A stretch of DNA of 64,000 bases, from contig CM074695.1 in NCBI GenBank assembly GCA_037367355.1, forward strand, positions 124,001-188,000, given 5' to 3'. The translations under genes were made by a program, and so were the position numbers. How positions within the stretch are numbered: position 1 is the stretch's first letter; each line of letters starts with the position of its first letter. The stretch comes from Neoscytalidium dimidiatum. Its lineage: Eukaryota; Ascomycota; Dothideomycetes; Botryosphaeriales; Botryosphaeriaceae. Shown piece by piece: positions 32,786 through 45,000 of the stretch. The notes below the pieces were generated by a model, which saw only the letters and a program-made list of their open reading frames with translations, was not told the origin of the DNA and searched no databases.

Positions 32786-34589
32786 CTAGAAGAAATCATC
32801 GACATCAAATCCTCCCCCGTCACCACCGCCACCGCCTCCTCCTCCTCCACCAGCTCCACCACTCGGCGGCGCACCACCACTCCCGCCACCACCCCATGGA
32901 TCCCACCAATCATCCTGATCCCCCCATACCTCCTCACCCTGCTGTGGCTGCTGCCCCTGCACACCTCCCGAACCCTCCTGCCCCGCGGCCTCCCTCCCCC
33001 GCTGCATCGCCTCATACCCGACCATCGTCCCCGCGCCCGCCGCCGCGGCTCCCACACTGTCAGCACCCGCCACGCCACCAACAGCACCGCGGCCAATCGC
33101 ACCAGCTTCGCCCGCCGCGCCCGCAACCGCGCCTTCAGCCGCGGCGCCCTCGGCAGCCGCGCCGCCGGCGCCGCCGGGCAGCCAGATGGGGATGGGGAGG
33201 CCGAAGAAGCCCGGGGAGGCGGACGACGAGTGCCGCGAGAAGTAGTCAAAGTCGATGCTGACGGCGGCGGCGAGCGTGACGGCGCGCTGGTCGAGCGTCA
33301 TGCCGGGCGCCGCCGCTGCGGGTTCGACGACGGCGGCGTCCTGGTGCTGCGCCGCGGTGTGCGAGATCAGGTGGCGCGGCTCCTGCGCGAGGGCGGCGGC
33401 GTCCATGCGGAGGGCGTAGACGCCCGTGTCGGTGAAGATCTCGCGCGCGAAGCCGGCGAAGTTGCGGTTGACGCTGCCGAGCAGCCGGCCGTCGTCGGAT
33501 AGCAGCGTGAAGTCCCAGGACAAAAAGGGCTCGTTGACGTACGCGAACTGGACGAAGGTCTGGCGGGTGGGGTCCGCGTTACTGGGGGAGGGGACGGTCA
33601 GGGCGGTGGAAGCCGAGAGCGGGAGGTCGCCGGATGTGAGCTGCGGGGAGTCGATGGCTTCAATGGTCGAGGGATCGCGTGCGAGGAAGAGGTTGTATTT
33701 GCGGCGGAGGGGTGCCCATTGCTGCTGAGCTTCGCCGATGATGCGCATGGCTGAGAGCGGGAGGGTTGATATTTGCGCAGAGGTCTGGTTGACGAGAGAT
33801 GTCGCACTTGTGCCTTGGAGGGCGTCGGACGGGGAGTGCGGCTGGTCGGCACCGGTGATGGCATCGTAGACGCGGATCTTGGAATTTATCCAGCTGAAGG
33901 GGCGGTGGAACTGATGCTGTTAGCGCGGGCTGGAGTTTTGGCTGAACTGGAAACTATACTCTCAAGACTTCTCTCTCATGCTTATCAAAGACATGAGTGG
34001 TGAAGCTCCGATGAGTCTTGAACATTTGTCTCGCCATTGTACCTCCGAACCCGTTGTCTTGCTCAGCTAGGAAGCCAATGTGGTTTCCTTGCCCGTCCAT
34101 AATGACGTACTTGTTCGCCTGCTCAAATCCCATGAGCACATTCATCATTTCCAGTTGTCTTTGAACCACAATGGATGAATTGGCTAGGATGGTCATGGCT
34201 GGGTGGTCAGTCTTGAGAACGCTATGCGGGTCCTCCGGCACATGGACAGGTGTATTCAGAGCATTTTCGGAGTTTGCTGCTCCTTCTCTGAGTGCAGCTG
34301 ACACAGCCTCGACTCTTGAAGGTGAGGGTTGGGAATCTTCTGGTTGCTGGCCCAGTGCATCTTGAGCCGGTTGAGAATTGGCGTTGCTGGATGGTCCAAC
34401 AGGTGTTTTTGGCGACGTGCTCCTGGGTTGCGGTCTCGATGATGGGACAGATCGTCTCAGATTCCGAGGTCCGGGCTGCTTTGTGGATCGGAGAGAGTGC
34501 AAAGGCGTCGAGATAGTCAACGATCTTGCCGCGGCCTGGAACGCTACCACACGGGGAGCCCGGCGGAGGGAGAATCCCCAACGAAGCAT
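32786..34589 (-). CDS. aim25: Aim25-type phospholipid scramblase family protein
   Basis: Exons 34589-33960 and 33910-32786 give 584 residues; the 49-base intron has a GCTAAC branch point and joins EREVLR to FHRPFSWINSKI in phase 0. The N-terminus (MLRWGFSLRRAPRVVAFQAA) looks like a mitochondrial presequence. The scramblase-family core runs from about residue 110 to 370: LANSSIVVQRQLEMMNVLMGFEQ, KYVIMDGQGNHIGFLAEQ, TRQTFVQF, VNRNFAGFAREIFTDTGVYALRM and a hydrophobic C-terminal helix region. Yeast Aim25 is linked to mitochondria and stress responses; scramblase activity is not assured. After about residue 420 a long Gly/Ala-rich tail ends in an oligo-Gly run and FDVDDFF. The promoter is shared, over about 950 bases, with the divergent Sen2 gene. 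Confidence 0.87.
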
Positions 34590-35546
34590 GGCGAATGTCA
34601 GGACTCCCCAAGTTTGACCTTTGTGATGATTCCAGAGTTAGGGAAGTAATTGACTGAGGTACCCAAGAGTCAGACTTCAGAGTCAAGGCTTGTCTTGAGG
34701 TGTGCGATTGCCAAGGGAAGACCCTGGCTCTGTGTGATCCAAGACTCGGATACGGACAATCTAGACAGGGCTGCTATCACACTATGGGCGGCATATTTCT
34801 TTCAATTCCATGCAATGAAAAGCAATTGACTGTGAAAGAGCGAGCAGCTTCGAGCGGAAAGATCTAGAATTCGCCACTGCTCTTGTCACAGCGTATCTCG
34901 AGCACATGCAGGGATAGAGATGCAGGAGCGGAGTCGTAATACCTACAGGTTGTTATTTCAGTAACTCAGCTGGAGAAGAAATGCCATATCGGCGTGTTTT
35001 GAGAGCAGAGACCAGGTGAGGGAAGGATGACGGAGATGGATGGAGGGAGAGCAGCTCGAACGAGTTTAGCTCTGCACCGTCGGCCAAACCTCGGCCTGCT
35101 GAACCTTTTTTTTCCACGCCGCAAAATTCGGCCACTTCCCAGATCTCACCACCGCAACCATGTGAGCTTCTGCAGCACCCGACCTTGTCGTCGCCATCGC
35201 ATCCATTCTGCCGCCGAAAGGCTCCATCCGTCGGCATCAGCAAGGGACACGCTCATCATTGCCTCATGGATAGCCAACTCTGCGCGTAAGCAACGCATCT
35301 CGGTGAGTCAGCATTTCTTCTGGACGTCACATGAACCCTATGCCCTCTTTTATGATGACAACCTTTTCAATCCCACAATGGGAGTGACACTGACTTTTGT
35401 TGCTCTCGATGGTGGTTTCGTGTATTAGACTACAACGGTATCTGATATTTTCTGCCTCAATTTACTTGATCATGGTTCTTCTACTTGGCAGAGCTCAAAG
35501 CTGACGTTTGTCGCGCGAAGACAGCCAGTCTCACACATCAGTCGCC
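34590..35546. other. Divergent promoter region between Aim25-like and Sen2 genes
   Basis: A 957-base region separating two divergent genes. No other gene or specific binding site was recognised. Confidence 0.5.
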
Positions 35547-36839
35547 ATGGCCGAGCCTGCTGAGAACTCTGCTTCCACGCACCTCGCAGTAGAGCTTCAA
35601 GATGGCGCTGCAGATTCAGCAACCAATGGCCAAGGCGCCCAGCACAAGCATTCCAAGCCCAATGCAAAGCCGGCTTCGCAACGCCCGAAGAGACCCAACT
35701 ATGCAAAAATCCATGCCCAGCCGCTTCCTGTCGTGACCCATCCTCTACCAGCTTTCGTCCCGCATAATCCACTATCCTTGCTCCGCATTGCCTATCTTAT
35801 CTGCTCCCAATACTTCTACCCGCCATCTTCCCATCCAGCCAAGCGCCATATCGCTTATCTTTCGTACGAGACGAGATCGTTCCATGTGACGGATCCGGCG
35901 AGTGTGCGAGCGCTGTGGGAGCAGGGTTTCTTTGGGAAGGGCAGCTTGAGTCGTAGCGAACCGACGTGGCTTGACCGTGAGAAGCACCGGCGAGGTGTCG
36001 AGTCCGGGCAGATCAAGGCTGAGGACTATACGAACAAGCGACGCCAAGAGAGGCGAGAGATGAAGAATGAGAGAGCTCGGAAGGAACGCGAAGCTCTGGA
36101 GGAGCAGCTGAGGAAAGAAGGGAAGCTCGTGGATGAACCTGTGCTACAATCTGAATCTACCGATACGCTGCGGAACGGCAGCTCGTTTACTCAGACCACT
36201 CAATCAGATGTCTCGGCCTCCGCAGAGAAGCCCGCAACGTTATCCACCACCGACCTTGCGCTCGACGAGCCTCTCCAGAACGAAGAGCATCTACAACTCT
36301 CGCTCGAAGAAGCTTTCTTCCTCACTTACGGCCTCGGCGTCCTCGAGGTCGTTGCCGCCCGTACCAAAAAGACGGTCGAGCCGCTCCAGCTCTTCCAGCT
36401 CTGCCGCTCCCTCTCCTACTTCCCGCCCTCCTCCGCCGCGCTCGTCCGCACGGACGACCCCTTCCTCCTGAAGTACGTCGTCTACCATCACTACCGCAGC
36501 CGCGGCTGGGTTGTCCGCGATGGCGTTAAGTTCTCCGTAGACTACATGATCTACAACCGCGGACCTGTCTTCGCTCACGCCGAGTTTGCCGTGCAGATCG
36601 TTCCCAGCTACGCGGACCCGTTCTGGAAGGATAAGGAAAAGAAGGATATGCCTCCGTGGTGGTGGCTGCACTGCGTGAATCGCGTGCAGAGCCAGGTCCT
36701 GAAGACGCTGGTGCTAGTATACGTCGAGGTGCCACCGCCGGATGAGGGACCGGTCAAGGACATTGGCGCGTTCTTGGCCAGGTATAAGGTGCGCGAGTTT
36801 GTGCTGAAGAGGTGGGTCGCGAACAGGATGAGGGGATAA
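35547..36839 (+). CDS. sen2: tRNA-splicing endonuclease catalytic subunit Sen2
   Basis: A single exon of 430 residues from the ATG at 35547. An N-terminal block (PLPAFVPHNPLSLLRIAYLI) and RSFHVTDPASVRALWEQGFFGKGSLSRSEPTW are typical of fungal Sen2. A charged, helical middle (about 150-235) is followed by the nuclease domain, about 255-425: LSLEEAFFLTYGLGVLEV, LLKYVVYHHYRSRGWVVRDG, and the catalytic triad residues Tyr in DYMIYNRGPVFAHAEF, His in the same motif and Lys in QVLKTLVLVYVEVP. Sen2 cuts the 5' splice site of tRNA introns within the four-subunit endonuclease; in yeast the enzyme sits on the outer mitochondrial surface. No targeting helix is evident here. The size agrees with yeast Sen2 (377) plus fungal insertions. 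Confidence 0.93.
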   Translation: MAEPAENSASTHLAVELQDGAADSATNGQGAQHKHSKPNAKPASQRPKRPNYAKIHAQPLPVVTHPLPAFVPHNPLSLLRIAYLICSQYFYPPSSHPAKRHIAYLSYETRSFHVTDPASVRALWEQGFFGKGSLSRSEPTWLDREKHRRGVESGQIKAEDYTNKRRQERREMKNERARKEREALEEQLRKEGKLVDEPVLQSESTDTLRNGSSFTQTTQSDVSASAEKPATLSTTDLALDEPLQNEEHLQLSLEEAFFLTYGLGVLEVVAARTKKTVEPLQLFQLCRSLSYFPPSSAALVRTDDPFLLKYVVYHHYRSRGWVVRDGVKFSVDYMIYNRGPVFAHAEFAVQIVPSYADPFWKDKEKKDMPPWWWLHCVNRVQSQVLKTLVLVYVEVPPPDEGPVKDIGAFLARYKVREFVLKRWVANRMRG

Positions 36840-37840
36840 GGCATTGTCTTCGCGTTCAGAGACATTACATCCTCTACTTTCCTGTCGTTTGCGATCCTGT
36901 AGCCCGTGAATGAATAGCACATTCAGGTTAAGGGCCGTTTACTTGTCCCTATCCCATTGGCTTTTTTCGGTCACTTGGTTTCTGTCATCTCGGGGGTACA
37001 TCAGGCTGGTTGAGAAAATTGGGGCTTGGCAAAACGGAGCCGGAAATGAGCATTTCTCTACTAAGTTATCAGCATCAAAGCCGGGTTGGCTATTGATGAA
37101 CAGTTAGCAGGCCTATACTAAAAATAAATCACGGGCAGTGCTTAAACAACGAGACTATCATTTGTCGTGTCTTGCCAAACAGTATTTATAACATCTGAAG
37201 TTCCAGCACGATATTTTACGAAATGCTGCCTAATTTCTTTTTGTTTTTCTTTAAAAAGGCCAAGGGGGGAGCAGTCAAGCAGATAAAGATAACGAAAATA
37301 ACCACTCGCGAAACATGATTCAATGCATTAAATATGCGGTCCAGGTCCTCTCCAGCATCACTGGGTCTTGAATATTGGGTACATTATTGTTAGATCATGG
37401 AGGCTGATAGCCATATTATGTCGATGGATACAGCATCGATTAGTTTAGTAAAAAAGCAGCCAGGTAGAAATCGTCAAAACTTCGAATAAGTAATCAATAT
37501 TGCCGCCGTGAGAAGTTTAGGACACTGGCGGGTCAATGGCGGGAAAGTGTGATTACCTTTTTAAGGGAAAGTTTCTCAGGAAAAAAAGTAAAGTATTGCG
37601 GAGCGTCGATTCCCAGATATAGTAATACATCCAACCTCTTTTGAACCCGTTTTCCCCTCTTCGAACGCCGTTTCCCATATTTTTGAAATGTACATCCCGC
37701 CGCAACGCCGTTCTCTGCCTTTCATGTAACGAGGCGAGCCTCTTCTAGGATATTCTTTACGCTCTTTCATTCCCGTGCCTGCCTCTTCCCCCGGCCATTG
37801 TTCTCTTGATGTTCCCAGACCTCAACCTTCAAATGCTTGA
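36840..37840. other. AT-rich intergenic stretch of 1.0 kb
   Basis: Lies between the 3' ends of the Sen2 and Tim22 genes. AT-rich with several short A and T runs. No gene was supported. Confidence 0.5.
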
Positions 37841-38722
37841 TCATATAACGGGATTCTTCGTCTCATCCGGCGGCAGCTTCATGTAGTAATCGATCGCGGC
37901 CGAAAACGCCGCGAAGCCAGCGCACCCGACAGCCGTGGCCTGCGGCCCGGCCTTCATTGCCAGCGCGCCGCCCGTAATGCAGCCAGCCGCGACGCCATTC
38001 ATGAGGTCATTCTTCGCGCGCAGCTAACCCATCACCCACCAGTCAGTATCCTCCTTGTATATGCGCAAGATAGTCCACTGGTTGTGGCGTGTAAACTTAC
38101 ACCCTCGATCGCGCACTCCGTCCCGGAGAACACGGCGCCGATGAGGCCGAAGTTCTTGCCCGAGCTGTACGAGGCGCGGCCCATCTCCTTGAAGCCCGCG
38201 CGCAGCTGCTGGCGCAGCGGCAGCTTGGCGATCTCCTGGCCTTGCGGGGTGAGGGGCGTGTCGTAGCGCATCTGCGGTGGTGTCAGCGGGCGTCCTACGG
38301 CATTCTCAATCTCCGAACATAGCGGTCCGCGGTATGCTGAGGGTATGGTCTTTGACGATCGGAGGCGCTTTGGAGGGAAGACGAGAGGAGGCGACGTACG
38401 CTGGACATGAAGAGACCGAAGATGGCGCCCATACCGGCGCCCGCGACGCCGGACATGACGAGCTTGGTGGCGCAGGACTCCATGCCTGCTTGCATCTGTT
38501 GGGAGGCGCAATGTTAGCGCAACAGCCCGCGCGTACTTAATTGAATAAGCGCAGCAGCATTCATCACGCCGCGAGTGTGCGAAGGAACGAATGCCGCAAA
38601 GATCGCAGACGTACCGCCTTCACCATGGCCTGCTCTTGCTCGCTCATGCCTTGGGGATTCTGGCCGGGAAAGCCGGCGCCCATGGGACGGCCGCCCGGAA
38701 GCATGCCTGGAAGGCTGCTCAT
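37841..38722 (-). CDS. tim22: Mitochondrial carrier translocase subunit Tim22
   Basis: Four exons (38722-38615, 38495-38400, 38271-38101, 38023-37841), all joined in phase 0, give 185 residues, close to known fungal Tim22. The Pro/Gly-rich N-terminus is followed by the Tim17/22 domain: [23 protein letters not shown] (conserved Cys and Gly-rich helix), [42 protein letters not shown] (conserved Cys and RAK motif), and a last helix before TKNPVI. Tim22 forms the channel that inserts metabolite carriers and other multi-spanning proteins into the inner mitochondrial membrane. Introns are GT-AG, with branch points such as GCTAAC in the first. Several apparent open frames in the region are translations across these introns. 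Confidence 0.93.
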
Positions 38723-40752
38723 TCTTGTCGCGAGGTCGGTGGTGGTGGGTGGGTAAAAGTGTGGGTGGAAGTGCGCGCGCGCGGCGATGGTGATTTGCGG
38801 CGGCCGGAGAACTTTTGGGAGCTCGGTGACGCGCTCCGTCGGACGGAAGCTGACAAGGGTCCCGCCCCGATCGCTCCCGCTCCGCTGCCGGAGTTGCGGC
38901 CGCGCTTGGCATTCCCGGCGACTCTGTAGCTTACTTGATGCGGTGATCTGTATTGGGATGGATCAAATCAGCGGCATCTTAAAATATTCCAAGTAAATCT
39001 CTGTAGCAGCAGAGATTGGGTACATGTTTCCACCGAAAATACACATGGCTTATAGAACACTCATTTCCTTTCGTGGCTAGTTGCACACGGCTCGAGACGG
39101 GCTAGAGATACAAATTCCCCTCCCTGTAGAGCCGTACATAACACATGAACACCTCTAAATATCATCATCCAGTCTAGATGTATCATCATCTCGCACAAGA
39201 TCTGGAAATAAGATATATAATATATAGTAAGCAGGTAGACCCGAACAATACGATATCTTCATATTTTGCGCATGATGCTAACTGAATTATCTATACTAGT
39301 CCCGTTGTACTGTACATGTGGCGGTATCCATTAGCGTACAAGCTGATTCGGTGATCATCAGCCGCTATGAATGGAGGACTCAAAAGACACGAATAAAATC
39401 AGCCACGCTACACCTCTATTTTCTTCTTCTTCGAGAGCAGACGCAACTTCTACCATGAAGGAAGCGACGAGGAATACATCACTTCCCCTTACCGCCTGAT
39501 TATCATCAAAAGTGGCCACTTCATGGTCAACGGAACAGTACTTGTATCTTTACAAGAGTAATTCATTATGAACTATGCCTTGACTAAAAAGACCGCCGTT
39601 CAGCAACGCGTTTCTTCGGCGCCCAGCATCATAATGCACGACCACTGCTTATCAGCATTAAGAAAGCATGACTGTGTTATAAATGCGACTGACATTGATT
39701 ATTAATAAAACTGAGCTTAAGTAAAGTCAAGAGTAATAAAATATAGTTTTCGAGTAAGGAGTCACTTTCATTGCATGCAGCATAATAATAGCGTCATTCT
39801 CAAGGGACACCACGCACAGTCTGGTTCCAGATCAATGCTAAGAACTTTATTATATCGATACGCCTGCTTTATAGTAAGAGCAACGTGCATCTCTAGGGCA
39901 TGCATTGATAAAGAAGACATCTCATACACCCTAATAAACTGACTTGTGTAGCACCTTCACACCCAGCGGCTGGGGTACAAAAAGGCCTTCCGCCCTTCCT
40001 CTTCGTTCCGCTCTGCAACCTCAACAGCATCGACCTCGTGACTGCTGTAGCATGTTTATTATTGATTTTCACTTCGTTGGTTTCCGAAAGTGCTCATTCA
40101 AGAACGACTACATTCGTTTGTCTTTGTTTCCCTCCGCAAATCATCGTGTCTGCACCTTTTACCTCCCACCATCGGCACACGGCACTTTACAGCACTTCAC
40201 CACAAAGATGCCCTCAATCATCTTACTCTTTTGAAACATATCGGCAGCATCGATAAGATGCTGAATACTGTCATGATGTCTATACTATGGTTTTCGGGAG
40301 TGACTCAGTTGCCATCCGCTTCCGGCTTTACGCCTTCAATTCGAAGCTTAAAGAAGAGAAGAAGGCAGAAAGAAAGTGTTCGAGAGGATGCGTTTTTGGG
40401 ACCGCATCATAGAGGCAATGGCTCAATGGTGAGTGATATAATGTTAGGGATTTATCACATTTATATCTTTAACTTCTTCGCCGACAGCACATGACAAACC
40501 CCTCCATAAGACCTGAATCGAATTCACGAGGGCGCCAACTCCTCTACTATCTACACACGAATAGATATGAACAACACACGCCACTCTACGACTAGAACCC
40601 GAGCGGACCAGTCGTACAAAAAAAACCAAGCCTCTAAATTTTTCTTTTCGCAGACAAGAACGGCTGGCCAACCACCTAACAATCATATCTATCATGAAAA
40701 CCTCCTCCTTTTTCCACACTAATCTTCTTCCCCATGTTCATCAATTCATCAC
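38723..40752. other. Intergenic stretch of 2.0 kb, nothing recognised
   Basis: AT-rich, especially 38990-39950. No supported gene on either strand. The left end is the Tim22 promoter; the right end is the 3' flank of the glucosidase II gene. Confidence 0.5.
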
Positions 40753-43700
40753 CTAATGAGCATGTCCATGCCCATGCTCGTCCTCCTTCTCCCCGCCAAA
40801 ATCGATCCTCCACCCCTTCGTGATGCTGACCTTCGGATCCCTTACAAGCGCCCAATTTGCCTTTCCACCGGTCCCCTTCGTGAACTTGATTGGCACCTTT
40901 CTCCGCCTCTGACTCTCCTTCGCGCCCTCCTCGCTCACATACACGTTCTCAAGGTGCTCCCACTCGTCCGGCGCGCCGACGACGATGACCTTCTCGACGC
41001 GCACCTTCGCCATCTTCTTCAGGTACGCGGCCGTCTTCGAGCCAGTGGCGGCTGCGATGTCGATGGAGGTGAGGGCCTTGGTGGGCTTGTCGAACAGGAA
41101 GCGGCGGTGGATGAAGGCGCCCTGCTGGTAGTCGAAGGTCTCGCCGTCGTCGACGTACAGCTCACCCTGGGCATTACCGTCCTTGCCGACCGCGACGACA
41201 AGCGTGAAGGGGTCGTACTTCATTAGGCCGGAGCTGCGGCGGGGGCGATCGCGGCGGGGAATGACGTGGCCACACTGCATCAGAAGGGGGATCTTGTCAA
41301 GCGGAGCCGCGATGGTCTTGGTGCCTGGGCCGGTGTAGACGGTGTAGTCAAAGTAATCGTAGTAAGGCTCGTTGTCGGCGATGTAGATGTCGACGCTCTC
41401 GGCACCCTCAGTGACGACCGGCTTGGCGAGCAGACCCGTCGAGCCGAGGTAGAGCTGGTCATCGATGGCGAAGCCCTTCTCGTCCGTGGGGTGAACGTAG
41501 TAGTTGGGGCGGACGATGGGAGCGCCGTTGACACTGGCTTCGTGGAATGCAGTGTACCAGGCAGGGAGGAGCGAGTAGCGCAGACGGAGAGCCTGAGTGA
41601 TGATCTCGGTGTAAGGAGAACCAGCGAGGTAGGGCTCACGGCGACGAGTGTCAATATGAGCATGTCCCCGGAAGAAGGGGTAGAAAGCTCCCGCCTGGTA
41701 CCAACGGGTCAAGAGATCCTTGCTCGGGTTACCGAAGAAACCGCCGACATCAGCGCCAGCGAAGGGAAAGCCGGAAATACCCTGGTTGAGAACCATGGGA
41801 ATCGAGGCAGCCAAGTGATCCCAGTTGGCCTGGTTGTCACCAGTCCACATGGCGCCAAGTCTCTGGCTTCCGGAGTAAAAGGAACGAGTGAGGACGAAAG
41901 GACGACGACGTTCACCCTTCTTGCGCTCAACCATCGCCTCGTAAGTGGCGTTGTGGAATGTCATGCCGTTGAGGTTGTGGACATCACGGTGTTCCCAGTT
42001 ACCAAAATGCATGTTATCCTTAGGCATGGTCGTCTCAGGACCGTTGAAAACGGAGGGCTCGTTCATGTCATTCCAAATAAAGGTGTTGGGCGCCGAACCC
42101 TGGAATTTGTCGTACTTGAAAAGACCTTTCCACCAGTCAATGGCCGCAGGGTTGAAGCAGTCAACCCAGTAGGACGAGCCAGGCCAGCACCAGCCCTCAT
42201 AATGGTTGCCATCCTTGTTCTTAGTAGCAAGGTCCTTGCTCTTCAGCTCGTCAACGATGGGATAGTCAGCAACATTCTTGATGTGAGGGTCAATGATAGC
42301 CACAAGCTTGCGGTCATGCTTGTCGAGCTGGTCGTGCATCTCCTTGGTCTTGGGAAAAGTCATGGGATCCCAGGTGAAGTATTTCTTCTCATGAGTGTAC
42401 TCGATATCCAGCCAGATGACGTCGTAGGGGATGTCGTGCTTATCGAATTTGCGATCAACATCCATGACATCCTCATCGGTAACGTAGTTCCACCTGCACT
42501 GATGGTAGGCAATGGCGAACTCCTGTGGAAGCTGAGTGTAGCCTGTGAGCTCGCTGTAGCTTTTGACGACGTCCTGAGGCTCAGGGCCAAGGAAAACGAA
42601 AACATCAAGAAGACCACTCTCAGAGATCCAGTGTGTCTGCGTATCGGTGTGACCAGCAACCCCGAGACTCAGAGCATTGGCGGTGCTCTTTGACTTGACG
42701 ATGTCAACCCAGGTCTCAGCAGCGTTGAGCCAGAAGACTCCGACGGTGGAATCCTTCCGATGTGCCTGCATGAAAGGGATAGCGCCATAGAGAGTCATCG
42801 GACTATCCATTTCGTACTCAAAGACGTCGGCGTTATAAAGACGGTACGGGTCGGAGTAAGCGCCGTCACCGCCACTTGGGGCTGTTAGCTGAAGCTTGGC
42901 GTTATATTGGAGTCGAGCTTACCGGGTCTCCTTGAGTGACAGAGAGCTAGCGTGCTCCGGGATGCCATAGACGTGGGCATAGTCGGGGAAGGTGATGTCC
43001 AGGGCGACACTCTCAGGGCCTCTTGGCTTGGAGTCAGTGTTTCCACCGAAAGACTCCTCCCACCAGGTGCTCTCGTCCTCAGTAGGCGCGGGGGTGGCCT
43101 CCTCAGCAGCACCCTCCTCGCCTTCCTTCTTCTCCTTCTCGACCTTGGGCCTCCAGTGCTCTAGATTGAGCAAGCCACGGTCGTTGAATTTGATCTGAGT
43201 CTTTCCATCACGCTTGAAGTCGACGGCCAGAGGAGAGTGCTGGATAACGGCCTCAAACTTGCCGCCAGGGCCATAGACGACCCTGGTGATACCCTCATCG
43301 GCCTCGGAGCTGATAGCAGCACCGGTGCTGACATCAAGTCCGCCGACGACTGCCCACTTCTCAGCCTCATTGTAGCGCTCCTTGCGGACCTTGCTGTCGT
43401 GACGGAGCTCGATCTCGCCCTTCTGACGCTTCTCCTCGTCGAGGGTGAAACGGGCAGTACCGGACTCGAGGAAAGTCAGAGTAAGAGGTAGGCGGACTTC
43501 ATCCTTATCATTGATCTTCTTGAGGACAGTGGCGGACAATTGGCCCTTGTTGAAGGTTATGGAGGCGGGGTCGAGGTTGTAGGGCGCTTTCCAGGTAGAG
43601 GAAAATTGCTGTGCATTATCGGCATAGGCTCTGTTGCGTTTACAGAAGCCGGACTGGTTGCAAGTTTTGAAGTTCTCGTGTTTGACCGACTCTGTGTTGC

Positions 43701-43847
43701 AATTGTTAGCTGGGGAGGCAGGGCATTGGAGCTCTGAGAGCTCTCGGGCGGTCAGTTCGCACCTGCGGGGGTAAACAGAGCACAAATGAGGGCAAACAAA
43801 AGGAAAATTGATGTCCAACGACGGGACATGGTCGGAGCGGACGGCAT
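40753..43847 (-). CDS. Glucosidase II alpha subunit (GH31)
   Basis: Exons 43847-43763, 43691-42923 and 42874-40753 give 991 residues. Exon 1 encodes a signal peptide (WTSIFLLFALICALFTPAG). Exon 2 begins ESVKHENFKTCNQSGFCKRNR, the conserved N-terminal block of this enzyme. Family 31 hallmarks follow: DSPMTLYGAIPFM, YHQCRWNY, DVIWLDIEYTHEKKYFTWDP, the nucleophile motif WNDMNEPSVF near residue 550, FAGADVGGF and RGHAHIDTRRREP. The enzyme trims the two inner glucoses from N-glycans in the ER and thereby controls the calnexin cycle; it needs a separate beta subunit for retention, not in this window. The C-terminus is His-rich (HGHGHAH). Both introns (71 and 48 bases) have CTAAC branch points. The ATG at 43847 opens onto the promoter shared with NDK. 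Confidence 0.94.
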
Positions 43848-44194
43848 GATGGGCGATACCAGGCTGCAGTCCGGATGCAGCTCGGTCTGGCGCGGGTGAT
43901 GCGAGCGAGCAGCTGCGACAGCTGGGTGCCCTGTAGATGACAGCTTTCCCCGGGCGCGGAGAGCTTGGCAGCACGTGACTGGGGACAGCGGGCTGGAGCG
44001 GCAGGGCGCGCGGAGCGATCGCCCGTTGGCTGGACTGCGCGGGCCCCACCATGCCACTTCAAAAGATGCAAAACGACCCTTCCCCAGCCCCTCCTCCCTT
44101 CTCCTCCTCTCCCATCTTCTCCCGCCTACCTCCCAAAGACCGCAGCCACCTCCTCACCGTCAACAAAGCTATCCAGCAGGAACTATCCGCCAAA
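43848..44194. promoter_or_regulatory. Divergent promoter of glucosidase II and NDK genes
   Basis: Only 347 bases separate the two start codons, so one region must drive both genes. The NDK side is strongly C/T-rich on the plus strand, as in leaders of highly expressed fungal genes. A TATA box was not evident. Confidence 0.5.
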
Positions 44195-45000
44195 ATGACT
44201 ACCGAGCAGACGTACGTTCTCCCTCGCCATCGAGCTTTTCCCACCCCGGAAAGCGTCGTGGAGGGGTAACAGCGGTGAAGCTAACTATCGCTACAGCTTC
44301 ATTGCCGTCAAGCCTGACGGTGTTCAGGTATGTCGCAGCTCCTGCATCACTCAATGCCTCGCCAACATCATCTGTCGCCTCTATAATCTACATCCAAGCC
44401 CTGCTCCGTGAAGCTCAACACCATGATGGCCGTCGACGACCCTGAAGATCCTGCCTGACCCCTGCTAATGCGCCGTGTGACAGCGTGGCCTTGTTGGCAC
44501 CATCATCTCTCGCTTCGAGAGCCGCGGCTTCAAGCTCGCTGCCATCAAGCTCGTCACTCCCTCCAAGGAGCACCTCGAGAAGCACTACGCCGACCTCTCC
44601 GACAAGCCCTTCTTCCCCGGTCTCATTGCCTGTGCGTTGCACCTCCTTCGACCGAACACGCCGGCAAAAGCTAACACGGAATAGACATGGGCTCTGGCCC
44701 CGTTGCCGCCATGGTCTGGGAGGGCCGTGAGGTCGTCAAGACCGGCCGTACCATCCTCGGCGCCACCAACCCCCTTGCCTCTGCCCCTGGCACCATCCGT
44801 GGCGACTTCGCCATTGACGTTGGCCGCAACGTCTGCCACGGCTCCGACTCTGTCGAGAGCGCCAAGAAGGAGATTGCTCTCTGGTTCAAGCCTGAGGAGA
44901 TCCAGACCTGGACCCAGGCCAACGTACGTCCTTCACCCCTGCGGAGATAGATTGGCAGCAGCTGACGATTCCACAGCACTCTTGGATCTACGAGAAATAA
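44195..45000 (+). CDS. ndk1: Nucleoside diphosphate kinase
   Basis: Five exons (44195-44211, 44297-44327, 44484-44631, 44685-44923, 44977-45000) join to 152 residues, the standard length. The sequence is canonical: [35 protein letters not shown], the [12 protein letters not shown] block, [17 protein letters not shown], and the active-site histidine in [10 protein letters not shown], ending in HSWIYEK. The enzyme transfers the gamma-phosphate from ATP to nucleoside diphosphates through a phospho-histidine, as a hexamer, mainly cytosolic. An upstream in-frame ATG at 44051 would add 48 residues; the extension is Pro/Ser-rich and ends in LSAK just before the standard start. Introns of 53-156 bases concentrate at the 5' end, with first coding exons of 17 and 31 bases, common in highly expressed fungal genes. 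Confidence 0.95.

Noticed and set aside
41266..42693. 475-codon open frame opposite the glucosidase II gene
   Set aside because: Produced by codon bias of the strongly conserved GH31 sequence on the other strand; no protein features.
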